32,993 nucleotides of DNA from Deinococcus sp. (GTDB taxonomy: Bacteria; Deinococcota; Deinococci; Deinococcales; Deinococcaceae): positions 1-32,993 of the forward strand of contig NZ_JAUNHK010000020.1 in assembly GCF_030523985.1 (NCBI RefSeq), read 5' to 3'. Shown here piece by piece: positions 20,201 to 28,101 of the stretch. The position numbers and the translations under genes were made by a program. Each line of letters opens with the position of its first letter. Within the stretch, counting starts at the first letter, position 1. The notes under the pieces are model-generated. The model did no database searches. It saw only the letters and a program-made list of their open reading frames with translations, and was not told where the DNA came from.

Positions 20201-22118
20201 CCACCCCAACTTCCGCGTCGCCTACCGCCGCAGCAGCCTGCCTATCGACGTGCTGCCCGTGGGCGAGGAACTGACGGCGCTGACCGCCTACTCCAAGACC
20301 AACCCCCAGGTGTCGGCTTTCGTGGCGCTGGTGCCCGAAGACCGCGTGGTCAACAAGCCGCTGACCCCCGAAGGCACCCGTATCCTGCACCTTGCCGACA
20401 CGGGCATCGCCCTCGGCAGCGAAACCCTGGAACTGGTGACGGTGGAGCGCGACAGCGGCAAGGAACTGCTGCGCGAGAAGCTGGTCCGCAACGTGGACTA
20501 CGTCATTGACCCGCGCAGTGGCGTGGTGACTTTCAACCGCGCCATCGACCGCCTCGACGCCCAGCTCAACGAGCGCCTCGTCTACGCCAGCTACCGCCTG
20601 GACAACCCCCTCGGCAAGCGCCGCACCGTCTACGGTGCCCAGGTCAAGACCGTCGGCAAGAACTACATGGCGGGGGTCGCCGCCGTGCAGATAGACGGTC
20701 AGACCACCTTCGGGGCCAAGGCCACCTATCAGCAGGGCAACGTCAAGGCCAACGCGCTGCTGGCCTACTCGGGCGGCGTGCAGGCCTCGGCCGAAGTCAG
20801 CACCGTGCTGGCGACCAACCACGACCTGAACTTCCGCGTGCGCTACCAGCAGGAAAGCTATGCGGGCCTCGCTCCCTTCACCCCCGGTCTGGTGGTCAGC
20901 GGCAAGTACACCGGACGCCTCAGCCAGCGCCTGAACGTGGTGGCCGACGCCGAATACCGTGACCTGCCCACGCCCCGCCAGAGCGACGTGGAAAATGCTG
21001 GACACACCCGTGGCGGCAACGTGACGGCCCGCGCCGTGTATCAGCTCAAGCCCTTCACGGTAGGGGCCGGGGTCAGCTACGCCTTCGGGGACCAGTACGG
21101 TCTGGGGCTGGTGGGCAGCGTGGGCTATCAGCAAGGCCCCGTGAGCGTGGACGTGGTGCACACCCAGCCGGTCAGCGGCAACCTGCGCCCCTCCACCGAC
21201 ATCACCAGCCGCTTCAAGGTGCGCGAGAACCTGACCCTGGGCTTCACCGACAAGGTGACCTGGGGCGTGGGGCAGGCAGCCGCCCTCACCCTCGACACCA
21301 AGGCCGGAAACGTCAACTACGCGGTGGGCTACGAGCTGCCGACGGCCAGCGGTGCGGGCAACCGCGCCCGTTTCGGCGCGACGACGACCCTGCCGCTGAA
21401 CCGCAACACAGCGCTCAACCTGCGCGGCAACACCCTGTACGACGTGGGCAAAAAGGCCCTGGAAGTCGGCACGGGCGCGGACATCAACTACAAGTCCGAC
21501 CGCATCAGCGCCACTGCGGGCACCGACGTGTCCTACCAGAGCGAAAAGGGCTTCGGCGTGGTGCTGCGGGCCGGAGTGACCGGTTCGGTCAGCGACGAAC
21601 TGACCCTCAACGCGGGCGGCATGGCCGAACTGGGCCAGGGCCGCAACGGGCAGCGCCTGGAAATGGGCTACGCCTACCGGGGCCGCCAGTTCAGCAGCCT
21701 GGGTTACGGCCGCTACGTGAACGGGTCGCTCGCGGGCGGCCAGCCTGAACTCTCTTTCGGCGTCAGCGCGGAATACCGCCAGCCGACCTGGGCCGTGCGC
21801 GGTGGCGTCGAGAGCCGCACCAAGCTGGACGACCGCGACAGCTTTACCCTTCAGGGTTCGCTGGGCGTGACCTCGTACCTCTCCGACCGCTTTGCGGTGG
21901 GGGCCTGGGGCCGGGCGCTGACGCAGCCGGGCAGCCAGACCACCGCCTACGGCTACGGCGTGGAAGGCAGCGTGCGGGCGCTTCCCGGCACCTGGCTCAC
22001 GGCGGGCTACAACTTCAAGGGCTTCGATGGGCTGGAAAACCCCGCCACCTACACCCGTCAGGGTGCCTACCTCCGGCTGGACCTGACCCTGGACGAAGCG
22101 GTCGGACAGCGGAAGTAA
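17274..22118 (+). CDS. 1614-aa surface protein with C-terminal outer-membrane beta-barrel
   Basis: This GTG-started gene (GGAGG 7 nt upstream) encodes a signal peptide (to about residue 28), then about 1050 residues of Ig-like/DUF11-like beta domains. One lies at about 462-560 (DEVVVRLSVTNTADQAMPF), another at about 580-650 (FVAGSTRLDGQPVADP). A linker motif RNVDYVIDPRSGVVTFNR near residue 1075 is typical just before barrels in large envelope proteins. The last 500 residues show alternating short amphipathic strands with Gly/Tyr/Arg-rich turns (GAQVKTVGKNYMAGVAAVQI, GYAYRGRQFSSLGYGRYVNG), as in outer-membrane barrels. The C-terminus lacks the usual final aromatic. It would anchor or export the preceding DUF11 proteins. 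No Deinococcus gene name is assigned. Confidence 0.87.
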   Translation: MKPKAKRTVSSLSALLMAGTLAGTTGRAQEISTSLPLTSVGDELMWAVGDQTLNLTVPVTGSVKLELYSPRVDPQDYRSDTYFGDETYGKDQGKTQDGTAAAQSVATTFTLIDAEGQEVLSRTFTPGQHEWETFSDQELPAGTYRLRAQTEGNGKNTFALRLTGVSAVISAEQLSVNVRSSDWVPALGVSTDGSGYSLRMYDGDGPGELEARLRDAEGNVSPLSVSGDLAWSDLALPKKPGQYVVELRQPQSAQQYSNTVSFGLQHEGNKSPITVARVDQTGQLRLNAELLLPTGAVPTQVTASVDGQAVQVSGTHQQTVAAGTHTVQVQPVTGATVQADRSEVTVAKGETAEVRVSVRPQVNLELRAERPQICVGEDVVLVAGASTAYQGELPLDLQLDTPGLTLDGAARKEGQLSAAQPAELRVSGKATQAGPLKVTARLAPWGLEQQVEVQVLPAATQLRLNRAPLADAQIGDEVVVRLSVTNTADQAMPFTLTDQPADGLKALEATRFEGTLEPGETRELSYRAEVLAAGVSEWQAQLDSPACPAPQQVGTRLNVTAPVQEAPQGEAPAVVRESTISLPFDVPRETKQVIIGQALPAGATFVAGSTRLDGQPVADPVRGASGKFYWVLPAPTGNGTEQGAAIRGLLSYDLTHADGLGAVPAASLQVELSGNRTETLQGQFDAKDLLSATALQATTVQEENEGAIKLPASGTVFRIRDRISVTVEAPQGVIPPLTVNGVAVSDDTIGTNTQDGVRNVQRLTYVGVPIKAGANVLRFLDQEITVYLVGATEKVELKPLALTADGSSPLRVQVRALDAAGKLTSQPTVTVRTNLEPRLPDADPSEAGYQVKLTDGQGVLELQPQASPVTLTVDVVRGESLQAYKYEVVPDRSRVGVGVVSATVGLDGSFQAQEDLSWQARGSFEGPVGSGKLYVAADKDGLPTDRNTLVRHPVYGDASVESVPLQGIDPVAFSYDHPNFRVAYRRSSLPIDVLPVGEELTALTAYSKTNPQVSAFVALVPEDRVVNKPLTPEGTRILHLADTGIALGSETLELVTVERDSGKELLREKLVRNVDYVIDPRSGVVTFNRAIDRLDAQLNERLVYASYRLDNPLGKRRTVYGAQVKTVGKNYMAGVAAVQIDGQTTFGAKATYQQGNVKANALLAYSGGVQASAEVSTVLATNHDLNFRVRYQQESYAGLAPFTPGLVVSGKYTGRLSQRLNVVADAEYRDLPTPRQSDVENAGHTRGGNVTARAVYQLKPFTVGAGVSYAFGDQYGLGLVGSVGYQQGPVSVDVVHTQPVSGNLRPSTDITSRFKVRENLTLGFTDKVTWGVGQAAALTLDTKAGNVNYAVGYELPTASGAGNRARFGATTTLPLNRNTALNLRGNTLYDVGKKALEVGTGADINYKSDRISATAGTDVSYQSEKGFGVVLRAGVTGSVSDELTLNAGGMAELGQGRNGQRLEMGYAYRGRQFSSLGYGRYVNGSLAGGQPELSFGVSAEYRQPTWAVRGGVESRTKLDDRDSFTLQGSLGVTSYLSDRFAVGAWGRALTQPGSQTTAYGYGVEGSVRALPGTWLTAGYNFKGFDGLENPATYTRQGAYLRLDLTLDEAVGQRK

Positions 22119-22148
22119 AGCGCAAGCCCCCACACAGGCACTCATAAG

Positions 22149-22181
22149 CAGCGCGCCGTTCCAGAGATGGAGCCTGCGCTG
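22149..22181 (+). terminator. weak hairpin after the beta-barrel gene
   Basis: CAGCGC (22149-22154) pairs with GCGCTG (22176-22181), with TCCA/TGGA stacked inside. No T-tract follows, so terminator function is uncertain. The rest of 22119-22218 shows nothing clear. Confidence 0.4.
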
Positions 22182-22218
22182 TTCGGCTGGTGACATGGAA
22201 CACAGTCACGCCGCCCGC

Positions 22219-22224
22219 TAGACT
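22219..22224 (+). promoter_or_regulatory. leaderless-type -10 box of the EamA gene
   Basis: TAGACT lies 6 nt before ATG 22231. TGGAAC at 22196-22201 (17-nt spacing) is a possible weak -35. No Shine-Dalgarno is present. Confidence 0.6.
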
Positions 22225-22230
22225 CGGGAA

Positions 22231-23163
22231 ATGTCCCAGCATTTGCGCGGTATTCTCCTCCTTCTTCTGGTCACCGCCATTTGGGGCAGTACTTTCGCCG
22301 TGGTCAAAGTGCTGGGCGAGCTGCTGGCCCCTCCGGTGCTGATCGCGTGGCGCTTTTTTATCGGGGCGCTGGTGCTTTTGCCGCTGCTGCTATGGCGGGG
22401 TCAAAGGTCAAGTCAGTCGGAGCCAGTGCAGGAAACCCAGCCCGCTAGGCACTCCCTGTGGCGCGACGGGGCGCTGCTGGGGTTGTGGCTCATCGCGGGG
22501 TACGGCACCCAGACCATCGCCCTCCAAACGACCACCGCCAACCGTGCGGCCTTTTTTACGGCCCTGAGCGTGGTGCTGGTGCCGCTGTGGCTCACCTTCG
22601 CCCAGCGGCGGCGCATGCCCACGCTGCTGTGGGTCGCCCTCCCGCTGGCGGTGGCGGGACTGGCGCTGCTCTCCTGGGAGGGCGGAAAATGGATGGTGGG
22701 CGACCTGTGGGCGCTGGCCTGCGCCGTCACTTACGCCGGGTTTATCGTGACGATGGAAAAGCTGGCGAAGCGACACGCAGCCTTGCCCTTCACGCTGGCG
22801 CAAGTGGCGACAGTGGCGGGCTTGGCGCTGTTGTGGGCGTTGCTGAGTGGCGCGGCGCTGTGGCCGCCAGCCGCTGCCTGGGGGCCGCTCCTCTATCTCG
22901 GCATCGTGGCGACCGCGCTGACCACCCTGCTTCAAACCCTAGGGCAGCGGCATGTCAGCGCCGCCGAAGCCAGTTTGATTTATGCCCTCGAACCCGTCAG
23001 TGCGTCTCTCTTCAGTTACCTGCTGATTGCCGAGAAAGTGGGCGTGCGTGGCGCACTCGGCGGCTTGCTGGTCGTAACCGCCACCGTCCTGAGCAGCCGC
23101 GCCGAGGGTCAGGCCCACCCCGAACTTCCTGCTCCGGCAGGGGGGGAAGCCGCCGACCAATAA
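22231..23163 (+). CDS. EamA/DMT-family transporter
   Basis: A 310-aa protein with about ten membrane helices in two EamA repeats: TAIWGSTFAVVKVLGELLAP at the start of the first half and ALACAVTYAGFIVTMEKLAK at the start of the second. The family exports amino acids, nucleotide derivatives or other small metabolites. The substrate cannot be read. The Glu-rich-ended helix near residue 255 (SAAEASLIYALEPVSASLF) is typical. The C-terminal tail is short and hydrophilic. It appears monocistronic, with its own leaderless-type promoter, and is followed by an unusually AT-rich stretch. Confidence 0.9.
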   Translation: MSQHLRGILLLLLVTAIWGSTFAVVKVLGELLAPPVLIAWRFFIGALVLLPLLLWRGQRSSQSEPVQETQPARHSLWRDGALLGLWLIAGYGTQTIALQTTTANRAAFFTALSVVLVPLWLTFAQRRRMPTLLWVALPLAVAGLALLSWEGGKWMVGDLWALACAVTYAGFIVTMEKLAKRHAALPFTLAQVATVAGLALLWALLSGAALWPPAAAWGPLLYLGIVATALTTLLQTLGQRHVSAAEASLIYALEPVSASLFSYLLIAEKVGVRGALGGLLVVTATVLSSRAEGQAHPELPAPAGGEAADQ

Positions 23164-23346
23164 ACGAGCACTCGGTCAGATTCTTGTAAAAAACAAATCT
23201 TTCTACCAATTACGCCAAAAACAATAAGTATGACCTCGGATACCTGGATTTGCGGCGTATTTACGGCAGAGGCGGCATGTCCCGTCTTAGAATGGATGAG
23301 TCTTTACATAGAGTTCTCACGCCCTCACAGCACAAGATGGAGAGAC

Positions 23347-25122
23347 ATGAAGCGAATTGCCACGTACCTCTCATCGGCCCTGCTGCTCGGTTCATGGGCG
23401 GCGGCACAGACTGGCTCCTTGTCGCGCAGTACGCCGGTGCAGGTTCAGCCTGCGACGAGCGGCTTTTCGTCGGGAAACGAACCGCTGGCACAGGCCCGTG
23501 GAGCCATGTTCGGCAATCCCCGCATCAGCAGCGCGAACGGCGTGACCAAGCTGGTGTTCGACCTGCCAGCGGGCATGACCTACACGCTGGTGCCGACCTT
23601 CGGCGGGTTGCGGCTGGATGTCGGCGGGGCGCGGGTCGTGCCCGCCTCGGCGCTCAGGCTGGCCGAAAACCTCACCGAGTACCGCGCCGGAACCGGGCAA
23701 ATCGTCATGGGCACGCCCTTTCCGCTGTCTCTAAGTGACGGCTGGCGGGCCACCGAGGCGACGGTGGCGAGCGGCAACCGGGTGCTGATCGTCGAACTCG
23801 GTGCCCAGATGCGGGGCGGAGCGGTCAGCAGTGTCAGCGGGCGGGTGCTCGCGTCTGCGCCAGCCGACGCCCGTGCTCAGGCCAGCCTCCAAGCTCCGGT
23901 GCCGGCCACCGACCACGCCGCCAGCAGTGAACATGCCAACGATTTGCCCCCAGGTGACAGTGTCAAACGTGTGCCCGGCACGCTTCCCCCCGCTCCGGCG
24001 GCCATGACCGACACCGACACATCGCGCCCCAGCACCCTGGTCGGGCGTATTCCTGGCATGCTTCAGGCGGGGGCCAGCGTGTCTGCCCCCCGCGTCGGCA
24101 AGTCGCCCGGCGTGACCCGCATGGTGCTGGATTTGCCCCCCGGCACCGGCTACCGCATCGTGCCGAATACCCTGGGCTTGCGGGTCGAGCTGGTCGGTGT
24201 GGCACTGGGCGACGCCCGCACCTCCGAGCAGGACACCTCCAGCGAAGTTCGGGCCTGGCGCTACGAGCGCACGGGCGAGGGCGTCAACCTCACCATCGTC
24301 ACGGGGGCGCCGACGACCTCGCGCAGCGGCTGGCGTTCGCAGGTGCTGCCCCCCAGCAGCGGCAACCTCATGCGGCTGGTGCTCGACATCTCGCCCGCAA
24401 TGGCGAATCTGACGCCGCTGACCAGCAAAGACCGCCTGATTGGAAGCGTGCCGCCCATGCGCGTGAACTCGGGTGTCAGCGCTCTGGCGCTTCTTTCGTC
24501 GCCCAGCTACGTGCGGCCCCGCGTGGTCATCGACCCTGGACACGGGGGCCGGGACCCCGGCGCGGTGGGCACCATCATCGAAAAACAGGTCACGCTCGAT
24601 GTCGCCAAGCGGGTGCGCGACCTGCTGGTGGCGGCGGGCGTGGACGCCGTGCTGACGCGGGAAACCGACCGTGAATTGCACCCCGACAAAAACACCGACT
24701 TGCAGATGCGTGCCCAAATGGGCACCCCCGGCACCCAGATGTTCGTCAGCATCCACGTCAACGCCACCGAGGCCAGCACCGCCCTCAAGGGCTACGGCGT
24801 GGAGACGTGGTGGAATCCCAACCATGCCCGCTCCTACGACCTGGCGAGCACCCTGCAGCGCGGCATGGTCCGAACCACTGGCGCATTCGACCGGGGCATC
24901 AAGGGCTACCGCTCGCTGAGTGTGCTGCGCAACAGCCGGATTCCGGCAGCATTGGTCGAAATCGGCTTTACCAGCCACCCCATCGACGGCCTGAACCTCA
25001 CCGACAACAACTACTTGGAGCGGGTGGCGGTGGGCATCGCCTCGGGTGTGCGTGACGCGCTGCTGACGGGCGTGAGTGCCTCGGGCCAGCCCGCTGCGAC
25101 GGCCAGCACCACAGCCCCCTGA
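23347..25122 (+). CDS. N-acetylmuramoyl-L-alanine amidase with AMIN domains
   Basis: A 591-aa exported cell-wall hydrolase of the AmiA/B/C type (amidase_3). The signal peptide is MKRIATYLSSALLLGSWAAA. Two AMIN-like modules for envelope targeting follow, at about 55-100 (NGVTKLVFDLPAGMTYTLVP) and about 255-305 (PGVTRMVLDLPPGTGYRIVP). The catalytic zinc domain is at about 393-580: VVIDPGHGGRDPG, the Glu in IIEKQVTLDVAKRV, SIHVNATE, and ALVEIGFTSHPID. It cuts the amide bond between MurNAc and L-Ala, usually for daughter-cell separation. ATG 23347 is chosen because it begins the signal peptide and GGAGAG precedes it. A TAGAAT hexamer near 23286 may be the -10. The upstream 23164-23235 is AT-rich with an imperfect AGATTCTTGT/ACAAATCT hairpin. 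Confidence 0.94.
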   Translation: MKRIATYLSSALLLGSWAAAQTGSLSRSTPVQVQPATSGFSSGNEPLAQARGAMFGNPRISSANGVTKLVFDLPAGMTYTLVPTFGGLRLDVGGARVVPASALRLAENLTEYRAGTGQIVMGTPFPLSLSDGWRATEATVASGNRVLIVELGAQMRGGAVSSVSGRVLASAPADARAQASLQAPVPATDHAASSEHANDLPPGDSVKRVPGTLPPAPAAMTDTDTSRPSTLVGRIPGMLQAGASVSAPRVGKSPGVTRMVLDLPPGTGYRIVPNTLGLRVELVGVALGDARTSEQDTSSEVRAWRYERTGEGVNLTIVTGAPTTSRSGWRSQVLPPSSGNLMRLVLDISPAMANLTPLTSKDRLIGSVPPMRVNSGVSALALLSSPSYVRPRVVIDPGHGGRDPGAVGTIIEKQVTLDVAKRVRDLLVAAGVDAVLTRETDRELHPDKNTDLQMRAQMGTPGTQMFVSIHVNATEASTALKGYGVETWWNPNHARSYDLASTLQRGMVRTTGAFDRGIKGYRSLSVLRNSRIPAALVEIGFTSHPIDGLNLTDNNYLERVAVGIASGVRDALLTGVSASGQPAATASTTAP

Positions 25123-25136
25123 CCGTTGCCAACGTA

Positions 25137-25174
25137 TAGGCCGCCTCCCCGTGGATAAGGGAGGCGGCCTACTT
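25137..25174. terminator. strong convergent terminator
   Basis: TAGGCCGCCTCCC (25137-25149) and 25159-25171 form a perfect 13-bp stem with a 9-nt loop, followed by CTTT on the plus strand. It lies between the ends of the amidase (+) and the antiporter (-) and probably serves both. Confidence 0.88.
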
Positions 25175-25185
25175 TGGAGTCAGAC

Positions 25186-26460
25186 TCAATGGGGCAGTGG
25201 ATTCTGCGCGGGTTCCTCGGGGCTGGCCGCCACAGCCTTGTGGACCAGCGGCATAATCGTCAGCCCCTGCACGGCGATGCTGAACAGCACGATGATGTAG
25301 GTGGCGGTGACCAGATGGGTACGGTAGGGAGTCTCGGGCAGGCCGAGCACCAGACTGATGGCGATGCCGCCACGCAGCCCGCCCCAGGTGAGCAGCCGCA
25401 CCGTATAGGCTCCGTAGCCGTCACGCCCGCGCACCAACGCGAAGGGCAGCGCCACGCTCAGCCAGCGGGCCAGCAGCGAGGCGGCGACCAGCAGCAGCCC
25501 CGCCATGATTTGCGGCACGGTCGTTTCGGTCAGCAGCACGTCCAGGCCGATGAAGGCGAACAGCAGGATGTTCAGCACCTGGTCGGTGGTTTCCCAGAAG
25601 CTCTCGATGTGTTCGCGGGTTGCGGTGCCGAAGGCCAGATGCCGCGACCCGGAGAGAATCAGTCCGGCGACCACCATCGCCAGCGGGCCGCTGATGCCCA
25701 GCGCCGCTGCCAGAACATAGCCGCCCACGACCAGCGCCAGCGTAATCAGCACTTCGACGGCGTGCTGCTCGATTTCGCGCAGCATCAGGTAGCCCAGGCC
25801 ACCCAGCAGCGCCCCGAACGCCATGCCGCCCAGCGCCTCGCGTCCGAACAGTTCGAGGGCGCCCACCAGACTGCCCTCGCCATGACCGTGACCGATGCCC
25901 GCCATGCCCGCGATGACCAGAAAAATGACCACGCCGACGCCATCGTTGAAGAGGCTTTCGCCCGCAATCAGGGTTTCGATGCGCTTGGGCACGGCGGCCC
26001 GCTTGAGCAGGTCGAGGACGGCCACCGGGTCGGTGGGTGAAATCAGCGCCCCGAACAGCAGCGACCACAGCAGCGGCACGTTCAGTCCGACCAGCCCGAA
26101 GATGCCGTAGGCGGCAAAGCCGATCAGAAAGGTGCTGAGCAGCGTGCTCAGAACAGCCAATGTCAGGATGCTCGTGCGCTGCCGCAGCATTTGCCGGGCG
26201 TCCAGGCTGAGCGCCCCCGCAAACAGCAGAATGCTGAGAATGCCGTTGAGCACGAAGTCGGTGAAGTCGAGGGTTTGAAGAATCTGGGTGGCCCAGCCGC
26301 GTGGCCCCGCCAGCCCCAGAGCGTCGAGGCCAATCAACAGAATGCTGGCCAGCGCCCCGGCCAACGTGACCCCGACAGTGGTCGGAAAACGGAGAAATCG
26401 CTCGTTCAGGAAGGCGAGGAGGGCCGTCACACTGAGCAAAATGGCGAAGGCAGTCAGCAC
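25186..26460 (-). CDS. CPA1-family Na+/H+ antiporter (NhaP-like)
   Basis: A 424-aa membrane protein of about 12 helices that exchanges Na+ or K+ for H+ across the cytoplasmic membrane. CPA1 signatures are intact: SPTDPVAV at 141-148, GESLFNDG at 167-174 with the ion-binding Asn172-Asp173, and TWGGLRGGIAISL in the tenth-helix region. The short C-terminus has no large regulatory domain. The start is a GTG at 26460 with TAGAGT 6 nt upstream and no Shine-Dalgarno, so it is probably leaderless. It shares its 5' intergenic region with the divergent TetR gene, 110 nt away, which might regulate it. Confidence 0.93.
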   Translation of the reverse strand: MLTAFAILLSVTALLAFLNERFLRFPTTVGVTLAGALASILLIGLDALGLAGPRGWATQILQTLDFTDFVLNGILSILLFAGALSLDARQMLRQRTSILTLAVLSTLLSTFLIGFAAYGIFGLVGLNVPLLWSLLFGALISPTDPVAVLDLLKRAAVPKRIETLIAGESLFNDGVGVVIFLVIAGMAGIGHGHGEGSLVGALELFGREALGGMAFGALLGGLGYLMLREIEQHAVEVLITLALVVGGYVLAAALGISGPLAMVVAGLILSGSRHLAFGTATREHIESFWETTDQVLNILLFAFIGLDVLLTETTVPQIMAGLLLVAASLLARWLSVALPFALVRGRDGYGAYTVRLLTWGGLRGGIAISLVLGLPETPYRTHLVTATYIIVLFSIAVQGLTIMPLVHKAVAASPEEPAQNPLPH

Positions 26461-26466
26461 GCACTT

Positions 26467-26472
26467 ACTCTA
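26467..26472 (-). promoter_or_regulatory. leaderless-type -10 box of the antiporter gene
   Basis: Read on the minus strand it is TAGAGT, 6 nt before the GTG start at 26460. Confidence 0.55.
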
Positions 26473-26535
26473 TGCCTCTGCCCGATACCCCTGGTAAAGT
26501 GGTCCACTTCCCCCAGAGAGATAAGCACTCCTAAT

Positions 26536-26563
26536 TTGACAAACTGTCACTAGATGGTACTCT
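26536..26563 (+). promoter_or_regulatory. tetR promoter with palindromic operator
   Basis: TTGACA (26536-26541) and TACTCT (26558-26563) are 16 nt apart, with the ATG 7 nt beyond the -10, giving a leaderless transcript. TGACAAACTGTCA (26537-26549), a 5+3+5 perfect palindrome, overlaps the -35, a position suited to autorepression. Confidence 0.7.
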
Positions 26564-26570
26564 ACGCCCC

Positions 26571-27191
26571 ATGCCTGGAACCCGTCGTCGTTTGAGTGCG
26601 GATGTACGCCGCGAGCAGATTCTGGAAACCGCTTCGGCGCTGTTTACCGAACAAGGTTTCGAGAATATCAAAATGGCGGACATCGCCGAGAAGCTCGAAA
26701 CGTCCCGTCCCAACATCTACACCTACTACCCCTCTACCGAAGCCATTCTGGACACCCTGCTCGAACGGGCAGTGGACGAGTACACCAACGACCTGCGCCA
26801 GACCCTCGCCGACAACCCCGGCAGCGACGTGATCGATGTTTTCCACATTCTGATGCGTCACCGTGAGATGCTGCTGCTGCTGCACAGCGGAGGTGGCCCC
26901 AAATTCCGCGAGCGCCGCCGCAAGGTGGACGACACCCTCGACGAGATGACCCGGATCTACTTGGCCGACCTCGTCTCAGACGACGAAACGCGCAAGGCGA
27001 TGCGCCTGATGCTCATCACGCAGCGCGCCGCCATCCTGGGAATGGCCCATGAATCCTTGGCCGATGGCGAGGAGTGGGACACCGACCAAGTCGCTCGCGT
27101 GGTCGATGCCATGGTGCGGGCGGCCTACCAGCACGCTTTTCCCGGCATCGACGAGGAACTGGCGAAACGCGGCGTCAAGACCCGCTCCTGA
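26571..27191 (+). CDS. TetR/AcrR-family transcriptional regulator
   Basis: A 206-aa repressor. Residues about 14-60 form the TetR DNA-binding domain (REQILETASALFTEQGFENI, then MADIAEKLETSRPNIYTYYP). The remainder is the helical ligand-binding domain, which gives no clue to the ligand. The ATG at 26571 has no Shine-Dalgarno but a good promoter ending 7 nt upstream. It is divergent from the antiporter gene and convergent with surE. Likely targets are its own promoter and perhaps the antiporter. Its palindrome differs from the one before paaA, so it is probably not PaaR. Confidence 0.92.
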   Translation: MPGTRRRLSADVRREQILETASALFTEQGFENIKMADIAEKLETSRPNIYTYYPSTEAILDTLLERAVDEYTNDLRQTLADNPGSDVIDVFHILMRHREMLLLLHSGGGPKFRERRRKVDDTLDEMTRIYLADLVSDDETRKAMRLMLITQRAAILGMAHESLADGEEWDTDQVARVVDAMVRAAYQHAFPGIDEELAKRGVKTRS

Positions 27192-27207
27192 CGCTATTGC
27201 CCGCGCT

Positions 27208-27999
27208 TCAGAGTGCTGGCGCATACCCCTCGACTTCGCCCAGCAAGTCCTGCGCCGTCAGGTCGAGGCGCACGGGCGACACGCTGACATAGCCCGCGTG
27301 AATGGCCCCGTAGTCGGTGCTTTCGTCGTCGGAATCGTGGGCAGTGCTGACCCCCGCGACCCAGTGGTAATCGCGGCCTTCGGGATCCTGGCGGGTCAGC
27401 AGGCTGTCCACCCAGCGGTGGGCCCCCACCCGCGTGACCCGCACCCCCCGCGCCGCCTGCGCCGGAAAATTGACATTGAGCAGCACGCGAGGAGGCAGGC
27501 CACGCGCCACCACCTCGCGGGCCAGTTTTGCGGCATAGGCGGCAGAAGCCCCGAATTCGTACTCGCCTGCGGGGTTTGACATCTGGCTGAAGGCGATGGA
27601 GGGCAACCCCAGCGTCAGGCCCTCAATCGCGGCGGCTACCGTCCCCGAGTGGGTCAGGTCGTCGCCCAAGTTGGGGCCGATGTTGATACCGCTGACCACC
27701 AGATCGGGCGGCCCCAGCAGATGCACCCCCAACACCACGCAGTCGGCAGGCGTGCCGTCCACGCGGTAGGCGGGAATGTCGCCGAAACCCGCCGCCGCCG
27801 TGTGCTTGAAACGCAGCGGGCGGCGAATGGTAATGCCGTGCCCCACCGCCGACTGTTCCACGTCGGGGGCGACCACCACCACGTCGGCCCACTCGCTCAT
27901 CGCCAAGCCCAGTGCCTTGATGCCGGGTGAGAAGATGCCGTCGTCGTTGGCAACCAGAACGCGGGGGCGGCGGGCGGCAGAAGGAGAAGCGGCACTCAT
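27208..27999 (-). CDS. surE: 5'/3'-nucleotidase SurE
   Basis: SurE (263 aa) is a metal-dependent survival phosphatase that acts on nucleoside 5'- and 3'-monophosphates. The metal-binding N-terminal NDDGIFSPGI (Asp19, Asp20) is intact, followed by APDVEQSAVGHGIT with the conserved Ser and by VSGINIGPNLGDDLTHSGTV with the Asn ligand. It is monocistronic. TACCCT (minus strand) lies 7 nt before the ATG with no Shine-Dalgarno, indicating a leaderless mRNA. It converges on tetR with only 16 nt between the stops and no obvious terminator there. Confidence 0.95.
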   Translation of the reverse strand: MSAASPSAARRPRVLVANDDGIFSPGIKALGLAMSEWADVVVVAPDVEQSAVGHGITIRRPLRFKHTAAAGFGDIPAYRVDGTPADCVVLGVHLLGPPDLVVSGINIGPNLGDDLTHSGTVAAAIEGLTLGLPSIAFSQMSNPAGEYEFGASAAYAAKLAREVVARGLPPRVLLNVNFPAQAARGVRVTRVGAHRWVDSLLTRQDPEGRDYHWVAGVSTAHDSDDESTDYGAIHAGYVSVSPVRLDLTAQDLLGEVEGYAPAL

Positions 28000-28006
28000 G
28001 CGCCTC

Positions 28007-28012
28007 AGGGTA
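28007..28012 (-). promoter_or_regulatory. leaderless-type -10 box of surE
   Basis: TACCCT on the minus strand, 7 nt before the surE ATG. It is identical in sequence and spacing to the box before corA. Confidence 0.55.
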
Positions 28013-28040
28013 GCGCGGGGGTGTCAGGACACGTTGAGCC

Positions 28041-28094
28041 ATGAGCTATGGGCCATGAGGTTTGGTCACTCACGGCTCATGGCCCATAGCTCAT
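28041..28094. repeat. perfect 19-bp inverted repeat after corA
   Basis: ATGAGCTATGGGCCATGAG (28041-28059) pairs perfectly with 28076-28094 around a 16-nt loop. It starts 7 nt after the corA stop and has no T-tract. An 11-nt piece of the right arm (GCTCATGGCCC) recurs at 29053-29063 in the corA-crcB gap. It could stabilise the 3' end or act as a rho-type terminator. Confidence 0.85.
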
Positions 28095-28101
28095 CGCCTC
28101 T

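Noticed and set aside
17199..22196. Very long open frame (about 1665 codons) on the minus strand opposite the beta-barrel gene
   Set aside because: His/Gly/Arg/Ala-rich translation with no domains. It is the antisense shadow of a high-GC gene that has a signal peptide and a good ribosome site.
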